A stretch of DNA of 64,000 nt. Origin: Chloroflexota bacterium. GTDB taxonomy: Bacteria > Chloroflexota > Dehalococcoidia > Lucifugimonadales > Lucifugimonadaceae. Each line of letters begins with the position of its first letter. The stretch's first letter is position 1. Shown one piece after another: positions 58,813-64,000 of the stretch. The translations under genes and the position numbers were made by a program. Location: contig PBEM01000009.1 in assembly GCA_002718415.1 (NCBI GenBank), positions 102,634 to 166,633 on the forward strand, in the 5' to 3' direction. The notes below the pieces were generated by a model. That model was not told the DNA's origin. It did not search any database and saw nothing but the letters and a program-made list of their open reading frames with translations.

Positions 58813-59122
58813 TTTATTTTAAAGAGCAACCCCCTAGATCATATTACTCAATATATCAATATAGATATAATTTTTAACACCCTATTCATAATATAATTCT
58901 AATACAATGCGGACACATAATGCTACACTACATTTAGGGTATGTTTAGAAGCATACCACTACACATAGTATCTATGTCAATACTTTTGCAAGCTAGTTTG
59001 CATCACTAATAAATTTCATTTATATTAAGTCGTATATATAGAATGTAGTTAGGTTATATTATAGAATTTCCCACAACTTCTTCTTCATAAAAGTAACAAT
59101 TTTTAAAGTTATTTAACAATTA
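58813..59122. other. Intergenic regulatory region upstream of nrdR (310 bp)
   Basis: This is the longest gene-free stretch in the window. It is very AT-rich, holds the tandem NrdR boxes listed separately, a 6-bp dyad GGTATG-N8-CATACC between them, and AT-rich candidate -10 elements on the minus strand (for example TATATT). At its right edge is the 3' end of the second ftsZ. I see no further reading frame or RNA gene in it. Confidence 0.6.
58925..58971 (-). promoter_or_regulatory. Tandem NrdR boxes upstream of nrdR-nrdJ
   Basis: Two 16-bp elements, ACACTACATTTAGGGT (58925-58940) and CCACTACACATAGTAT (58956-58971), match the NrdR box acaCwAtATaTwGtgt at 13 and 12 positions. Their starts are exactly 31 bp apart, three helical turns, which is the known spacing of NrdR box pairs. 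They lie about 110-160 bp upstream of the nrdR start on the minus strand. Confidence 0.75.
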
Positions 59123-60151
59123 TTATAATGATATCTTCTCTTTATTTGATTTAGTGAATATTTCAGAGCTTATGGAATATTTAGTATCATAGCTATTTTT
59201 AGTAGGTATATTATTTTTTGGGAATCCTGTAGCTACAAATGTTAGATAAATTTCCTCTTCCATGAAAGGATCAATTTTAGTGCCAAAAATTATTTCACTA
59301 TTATGAGCTGTCATTGATTTTAGATAATCACTTATAAAATAAACTTCTTCTAGAGTCATATCTTCACCTCCTACGACATTAAACATTATTTTTTTTGCTC
59401 CTTCTATTGACACATCAAGAAGAGGATTTAATAATGCCGATTCTATGGCTTCTTTTGCTTTATATTTTCCATAACCTTTTCCTGAAGAAATTTTTCCTTG
59501 ACCTCCTCCTGAAATTATAGTCTTGACATCAGCGAAATCTAAATTTATATCACCTGGTAAAGTTATTAGCTCTGAAATACTACGTATAGATTGGTCTATT
59601 ATTTCATCTACCTTTTTGAAATTATTTCTAACACTATCTTTTTTGTTGGGAGTAGATAAAAAAATGTCATTTGGAATACTAATTAAAATATCTGAAAATT
59701 TTTCTAGCTCTATTAAACCTTTTTTCGCTCTTGAAATTCTTTCTTTTCCCTCAAATGAGAAAGGTGTAGTCACTATTGAAATTACTAAAGATCCTGATTC
59801 TTTAGCTATTTTAGCTATAGTACTAGATCCTGCTGTACCTGTACCTCCTCCCATTCCACAGGATATAAAGATTAGATCAGCATCGTATAAATTATTTTGA
59901 ATAAGTTGAATGTCAGATTCAAAACATCGTTTTGCTTCATTTATATTTCCTCCCTGTCCTCTTCCTTTAGATATAGAATTTCCTATTAATAATCTTGTTG
60001 GGGTTAAATTATTTCTTAAATCTTGTAGATCAGTATTTACAGTTAAATAATTGATACCATATACAGGATTTTTATATATCCGAGAGACTGTATTTGATCC
60101 TCCTCCACCAATTCCCACGACTTTAATTTTCGTTTTGCCGATATTATTCAT
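59123..60151 (-). CDS. Second FtsZ homologue, linked to ftsA
   Basis: The 342-residue protein keeps the tubulin-like GTPase core: IKVVGIGGGGSNTVSRI, the GTP signature [18 protein letters not shown], and the T7 loop NLDFADVKTII. It is more divergent than the other copy (SGGGQGKISSGKGYGKYKAK in the H8/T7 region) and its C-terminus ends IFTKSNKEKISL, with no IPxFL-type anchor peptide. The start codon overlaps ftsA by four bases. It could be a polymer modulator working with the first FtsZ, or a lineage-specific division GTPase. Confidence 0.92.
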   Translation of the reverse strand: MNNIGKTKIKVVGIGGGGSNTVSRIYKNPVYGINYLTVNTDLQDLRNNLTPTRLLIGNSISKGRGQGGNINEAKRCFESDIQLIQNNLYDADLIFISCGMGGGTGTAGSSTIAKIAKESGSLVISIVTTPFSFEGKERISRAKKGLIELEKFSDILISIPNDIFLSTPNKKDSVRNNFKKVDEIIDQSIRSISELITLPGDINLDFADVKTIISGGGQGKISSGKGYGKYKAKEAIESALLNPLLDVSIEGAKKIMFNVVGGEDMTLEEVYFISDYLKSMTAHNSEIIFGTKIDPFMEEEIYLTFVATGFPKNNIPTKNSYDTKYSISSEIFTKSNKEKISL

Positions 60152-61404
60152 TTCTTCAAAAGTTTAAGGAATAGATTTTTTAAAGAAATGAAATTTTTTA
60201 CGTATAAATTATTATTAAATATATCAATTTTTTTGTTATTGAATTCTAGATTAGTAAGATTTTCATCAACTGATAATTTAGCAACAGAAACTGCACAAGA
60301 GGTCGATTGATCCAGTTCTTCTCCTTCTAAGTTATTTTCAAAGCTTTCATCAATGTTTCTTACTCTTTTTTGTAATAAGAATCTAGTAAGTTGAAAGAAT
60401 CCATCTAGTTTTGAACCTCCTCCTGTTAATATGATTTGATTAATATCTAAGTTAGAAACATTTTCATTATCTAATCTATATCCAATCATTCTTATTAATT
60501 CACTAGCCCTATCTTTTAATAATTGAGCCAATTCTCTTCCTGTAATTTCTAATTCTTCATCATATGCCCTAGGGAAAATTTTTATTTTTTTTGTGTTATT
60601 TATTCTCTCTGGTGTAACACTTCCATCAGATATCTTAACTTTTTCTGCTTCATTGAAATCAATGTCGAATGCAACAGAAATATCGTTTGTAAAAGTATTA
60701 CCTCCAATGTGTATACTATCAGTATGAATAATTGTTCCTTTATGAAAAACTGCAATATCAGTAGTTCCTCCACCTATATCAATTAATATCCCACCACTTT
60801 CTCTTTCATTTGAACTTAATAATGATCTACCTGAAGCTAAAGATCCAACTATGTATTTATTTGGTTTCATTCCTATTACATCTAAATATTTATTTAATTT
60901 AGTTATTTCGGTAATAGATCCTAGTATTACGTGTGAATAAGCTTTTAGATCATATGTGTGCATACCTAATGGGTTTCTAATGCCCTCAATACCGTCTAAG
61001 GTATATGTTCTAGGAATTACATGAATAATCTTTTGGTCATCATCTAGACTGATTTTTTGAGCTATTTCGATAGATTTATCTATATCAATTTGTGTGATTA
61101 AACTTCTTTCGTTATTACTCTTGGGGACATTTAAAATTATATTTTTAGAAATTATATGGCTACCAGAAAGGCTAACAACTAAATGGCAATGGTTTAGATC
61201 TACACCTAATGTAGCTTCTCTATAGCTTTCAGATATAGCTTTCTTTATTTCAAAATCATGTTCTTCAATATTAGAATTGAAATTTATTTTTTTTGTTGAA
61301 ACATTTTTAATTTCAACTACTTTTTTGTTATTTTCTCCTACAACACAACAAACTTTACTTGTTCCTACATCCAATGAAATTATTATATTTTTTTTAGTTG
61401 TCAT
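60148..61404 (-). CDS. ftsA: Cell division protein FtsA
   Basis: Actin-like membrane anchor for FtsZ. It begins IIISLDVGTSKVCCVVGE (phosphate 1), and contains ILIDIGGGTTDIAVFHKG (phosphate 2) and IILTGGGSKLDGFF (adenosine motif). The C-terminus (VKNFISLKNLFLKLLKK) is a basic amphipathic helix suited to membrane binding. It follows rsmH by ten bases and overlaps the second ftsZ by four. Length 418 is typical. Confidence 0.93.
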   Translation of the reverse strand: MTTKKNIIISLDVGTSKVCCVVGENNKKVVEIKNVSTKKINFNSNIEEHDFEIKKAISESYREATLGVDLNHCHLVVSLSGSHIISKNIILNVPKSNNERSLITQIDIDKSIEIAQKISLDDDQKIIHVIPRTYTLDGIEGIRNPLGMHTYDLKAYSHVILGSITEITKLNKYLDVIGMKPNKYIVGSLASGRSLLSSNERESGGILIDIGGGTTDIAVFHKGTIIHTDSIHIGGNTFTNDISVAFDIDFNEAEKVKISDGSVTPERINNTKKIKIFPRAYDEELEITGRELAQLLKDRASELIRMIGYRLDNENVSNLDINQIILTGGGSKLDGFFQLTRFLLQKRVRNIDESFENNLEGEELDQSTSCAVSVAKLSVDENLTNLEFNNKKIDIFNNNLYVKNFISLKNLFLKLLKK

Positions 61405-61414
61405 TTTATTATGA

Positions 61415-62356
61415 TTATTTAATTTTTTCAGCTATTCGCATTTTTGCACTTCTAGATCTTGGATTATGTTCAATTTCAGAATCTGATGGGATGAATGGTT
61501 TTTTTGAAATAATTTTAATTGATGGTTTATGATCGCAATTACAAATTAAAGTTTTTGGAGGGCATATACATTCTGTTGATTCTCTTTTGAATAAATTCTT
61601 AACAATTCTATCTTCTAATGAATGATATGAAATTACCACTAATCGACCACCATTTCCCAATAATGAGATAGATTGTTCAAGAGAGGTTTCTAACGCATTC
61701 ATCTCATCATTTACAGCAATTCTAAGAGCCTGAAAAGTTTGTGTTGCAGCATGAATTCTTTTCTTTTTTTTATTTAAATAAATATTACTTTTTATTAAAT
61801 TTGCTAAATCTAAAGAAGTTTTTATAGGTCTATTTTGAATAATAATCTTTGCAATTTTTTTTGCATTATTATCTTCACCATATTTATATATCAGATCTGC
61901 CAATTCAAATTCTGAATATTCGTTCACTATATCAGCTGCAGTTATTTTTTGATCATAACTAAATCTCATATCTAGAGGGTCAGATCTTCTAAAACTGAAG
62001 CCTCTACTCTCTTTATCTAGTTGTAGTGAAGAAACACCTAAATCAAACAAAATACCATTTACCGGTGCTAATCTATATCTAAGGGCTGTTACTCTAACAT
62101 CTCTAAAATTACAATTTATTCCTAAAAATTTCTTGGAAGAGTCTATTCTTTGATTAACTACTTGAATTGCTTCCGGATCAGCATCAATTCCCAGTACCTG
62201 ACCTCCAGGTTCCGATGCTTCGATTATAGCTTGGCTGTGACCACCTTCACCAACTGTACAGTCTATATATCTACCACCTGGTTGTACATATAGCCCATGT
62301 AAAACTTCAGGTATCATTACTGGTTGATGATATAATTCGATTCCCATGATGATCAA
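61415..62356 (-). CDS. rsmH: 16S rRNA (cytosine1402-N4)-methyltransferase RsmH
   Basis: The 313-residue protein starts HQPVMIPEVLHGL, has the SAM motif YIDCTVGEGGHSQAI, NGILFDLGVSSLQLD and the C-terminal RLVVISYHSLEDRIVKNLF. RsmH (MraW) methylates C1402 in the decoding centre and usually heads the division and cell-wall cluster. Here ftsA and ftsZ follow without any mur or pbp genes. The start is TTG 62356, with GGAGAG five bases upstream, or ATG 62347. Confidence 0.95.
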   Translation of the reverse strand: MIIMGIELYHQPVMIPEVLHGLYVQPGGRYIDCTVGEGGHSQAIIEASEPGGQVLGIDADPEAIQVVNQRIDSSKKFLGINCNFRDVRVTALRYRLAPVNGILFDLGVSSLQLDKESRGFSFRRSDPLDMRFSYDQKITAADIVNEYSEFELADLIYKYGEDNNAKKIAKIIIQNRPIKTSLDLANLIKSNIYLNKKKKRIHAATQTFQALRIAVNDEMNALETSLEQSISLLGNGGRLVVISYHSLEDRIVKNLFKRESTECICPPKTLICNCDHKPSIKIISKKPFIPSDSEIEHNPRSRSAKMRIAEKIK

Positions 62357-62609
62357 TATTTCTCTCCGTTACAAATAACCATGTATTTAATTAGAGTGTT
62401 CATTTTTTATTAAAAATAAATTAAAAATTTAATATCCAAGTGAATATAACTTATATAAATCCCTATATTTAATACAGATTGTTACACTTATTTAAAATTC
62501 GCGCAAAGTAATATTTGTACAGAAAAATACAAAATTTACAATGTGTTCATAAATTGATTTATAGAATAGAATAGAATCTTATTTGATTTAATGACATGGA
62601 ATATGAGAA

Positions 62610-63095
62610 ATGTTTGGTTTTTGTGTTTTGACTACCAGTGATAGATGTGCTGATGGAACAATGAAAGATATTAGTGGAGAAATTGCTGTTAAATTGCTGT
62701 TAAATTATGGGTTTTTATTAGTTGAAAAAAAAATAGTTCCTGATGATTTTAAAAAAATTACTTCTACGCTTGAAAAATGGTCATTAAGGGATGAGATTAA
62801 TTTTATTGTAACAACAGGTGGGACAGGATTATCTGACCGTGATGTTACTCCTCAAGCTACTTTATCATTACTAGAATATCAGATTACCGGTATAGTGGAT
62901 TATGTTAGGTTGAAATCAGCAGAAAGTAACAAAAAATCTATACTAAGTCGTTCTGTTGCTGGTGTAAAGAATCATACATTAATAATCAATACTCCAGGTT
63001 CTCCTTCAGGAGTAGTAGATACTTTAGAAAATATTCTTGATGTAATTAATCATTCACTAAATGTACTTATAAATTCTACGAATGAACATAATTGA
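62610..63095 (+). CDS. mogA: MogA/MoaB-type molybdopterin adenylyltransferase
   Basis: The 161-residue protein begins with FCVLTTSDRCADGTMKDISG and contains VTTGGTGLSDRDVTPQAT and NTPGSPSGV, the adenylyl-transfer signatures of the MogA/MoaB/CinA-N fold. It activates molybdopterin for molybdenum insertion. It links to modABC 50 kb upstream: the cell uses a molybdenum or tungsten cofactor. It precedes trmD by 14 bases. Confidence 0.88.
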   Translation: MFGFCVLTTSDRCADGTMKDISGEIAVKLLLNYGFLLVEKKIVPDDFKKITSTLEKWSLRDEINFIVTTGGTGLSDRDVTPQATLSLLEYQITGIVDYVRLKSAESNKKSILSRSVAGVKNHTLIINTPGSPSGVVDTLENILDVINHSLNVLINSTNEHN

Positions 63096-63109
63096 AATTA
63101 GGATAAGAT

Positions 63110-63808
63110 TTGACTTATATACATATTATCACTATATTTCCTGAATTTTTTAATGAATTCATTACTACAAGTATTGTTGGAATTGCTAGAGAAAAAAAAT
63201 TAGTTACGATCAATATTATAAATCTTAGAGATTTTGCTGATGATAATCATAAAAGTGTTGATTCTCCACCTTATGGTGGTGGACCAGGAATGATACTTAA
63301 GGCTATACCATTAATAAAAGCTGTTAATTCGGTAAGGTCATATCATTCTGAATCTAAAGATAAGATAAAAGTAGTTTTAACTTCTCCTAAAGGTAAAGTA
63401 TTGAATCAAAAAAAATCTAGAGAACTTTCTAATGAAAAAATTTTGGTGATTGTTTGTGGACATTATGGTGGTGTAGATCAGAGATTTATTGATAGAGAGT
63501 GTGACGAAGAAATTTCGATAGGGGATTATATTTTAACCGGAGGAGAAATCCCCGCTATGGTTATTAGTGATTCTCTTATAAGATTACTTCCAGGTACATT
63601 AGGTAACCCTGATTCTAATTTGTATGATTCTTTTTCTGAATACAATTCAGGAATGTTAGAGGCTCCTCTTTACACTCGTCCAGAAATAATTGGAGATAAT
63701 AAAGTTCCTGAAATTTTATTATCTGGAAACCACAGTGAAATTGAGAAATGGAGATTATCAAAGTCTTTGGATATAACCAAATCAAATCGACCAGATCTTA
63801 AAATCTAA
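63110..63808 (+). CDS. trmD: tRNA (guanine37-N1)-methyltransferase TrmD
   Basis: The 232-residue knotted methyltransferase starts IHIITIFPEFF, has the motif DSPPYGGGPGMILK, and the trefoil-knot SAM site ISIGDYILTGGEIPAMVI. It adds m1G37 to tRNAs. The start is TTG with AGGA upstream. The usual downstream partner is rplS, which is consistent with the gene at the window end. Confidence 0.95.
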   Translation: MTYIHIITIFPEFFNEFITTSIVGIAREKKLVTINIINLRDFADDNHKSVDSPPYGGGPGMILKAIPLIKAVNSVRSYHSESKDKIKVVLTSPKGKVLNQKKSRELSNEKILVIVCGHYGGVDQRFIDRECDEEISIGDYILTGGEIPAMVISDSLIRLLPGTLGNPDSNLYDSFSEYNSGMLEAPLYTRPEIIGDNKVPEILLSGNHSEIEKWRLSKSLDITKSNRPDLKI

Positions 63809-63905
63809 AATTACAAAGTTTAATCAATACTAAATCAAGTATTGAACTAGTTGCTATTCTGATAGTAAAATATAATTATTATTAAATTTTATATTGGATA
63901 GTGAT

Positions 63906-64000
63906 ATGGTTTCTGAAAGTGACGACAAAAACAAAAAACCTGTAGAAGCGAAAGCAGAAGAACCTGTAGAAGCGAAAGCAGAAGAACCTGTAGAAGCGAA
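63906..64000 (+). CDS. Start of a repeat-bearing gene, probably ribosomal protein L19 with an N-terminal extension (cut by the window end)
   Basis: From ATG 63906 the frame is open to the end of the window and encodes MVSESDDKNKK followed by repeats of PVEAKAEE. Only about 31 residues are visible. L19 follows trmD in most bacteria, and acidic/basic low-complexity extensions of ribosomal proteins are known in Chloroflexota, so rplS is inferred from position only. Confidence 0.5.
   Translation, partial: MVSESDDKNKKPVEAKAEEPVEAKAEEPVEA
63939..64000 (+). repeat. Perfect 24-bp tandem repeat encoding PVEAKAEE
   Basis: Unit CCTGTAGAAGCGAAAGCAGA plus AGAA (24 bp) occurs twice in full from 63939 and 63963, and a third copy begins at 63987 and runs off the window. 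The copies are identical at the nucleotide level, in frame. Confidence 0.9.

Noticed and set aside
58972..59122. A cobalamin riboswitch upstream of the B12-dependent reductase
   Set aside because: No B12-box-like GCCACTG sequence or matching stems were seen; the control signals visible are the NrdR boxes.
59523..59900. A 125-codon plus-strand frame inside the second ftsZ
   Set aside because: Similar frames occur opposite the first ftsZ (29914-30105) because the GTPase codons are conserved; it is a shadow.
63939..64000. The tandem repeat as a possible CRISPR array
   Set aside because: The units are directly adjacent, without spacers, in frame and start from an ATG; this is a coding repeat.

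Overview
The window is a very AT-rich (about 30% G+C by eye), gene-dense bacterial chromosome segment. Genes are separated by a few bases, and many start at TTG. The content fits a free-living marine Chloroflexota of the Dehalococcoidia/SAR202 type. Support for this: a peptidoglycan-free remnant of the division cluster (rsmH-ftsA-ftsZ with no mur genes), two different ftsZ genes, an HspR-controlled dnaK operon, a B12-dependent ribonucleotide reductase, and a scatter of small catabolic enzymes (two enolase-superfamily proteins, an FAH-family protein, a TPP enzyme, an RraA-like and an HpcH-like protein, a formamidase). The taxonomic call is inference from gene content, not from a marker comparison.

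Layout. 1-11.9 kb: the tail of an FAD oxidoreductase, then a pyrimidine operon (pyrR-pyrB-pyrC-carA-carB) behind a PyrR-type attenuator, a convergent methyltransferase, and a modABC molybdate/tungstate transporter whose last gene runs into pyrF. 12-20 kb: a BFN/DUF151 protein and a complete F-type ATP synthase operon (atpZ-B-E-F-H-A-G-D-C). Its subunit a carries a very large extra periplasmic loop. 20-26 kb: a heat-shock operon (hspR-grpE-dnaK) with a HAIR-like operator, an FAH-family protein, and a convergent pyruvate kinase. 25.8-28.3 kb: a COG1579-type coiled-coil/zinc-ribbon protein, a large serine recombinase that appears catalytically dead, and the RNase P RNA gene. 28-35.5 kb: a short-chain dehydrogenase, a small unknown protein, the first ftsZ, a TPP enzyme, a DgoD-like dehydratase, proS.

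35.6-44 kb: nusA-infB-rbfA-truB with a hairpin/T-run in the nusA leader, then RraA-like, MBL-fold, alkaline-phosphatase-superfamily and HpcH-like proteins and tRNA-Pro(TGG). 44-53 kb: two minus-strand catabolic operons (MBL/enolase-superfamily/small membrane protein/MFS; formamidase/HemL-like aminotransferase/FIST), separated by a CinA-like plus nucleotidyltransferase pair and a nitroreductase. 53-64 kb: birA, yggT-proC, pdxA, the nrdR-nrdJ operon with two NrdR boxes exactly 31 bp apart, ftsZ2-ftsA-rsmH, mogA, trmD, and the start of a gene (probably rplS) with perfect 24-bp coding repeats.

I see no prophage, CRISPR array, insertion sequence or toxin/defence island. The most unusual items are the apparently domesticated serine recombinase beside rnpB, the two ftsZ genes with reversed C-terminal features, the expanded ATP synthase subunit a, and truB, whose conserved N-terminus lies upstream of any standard start codon.
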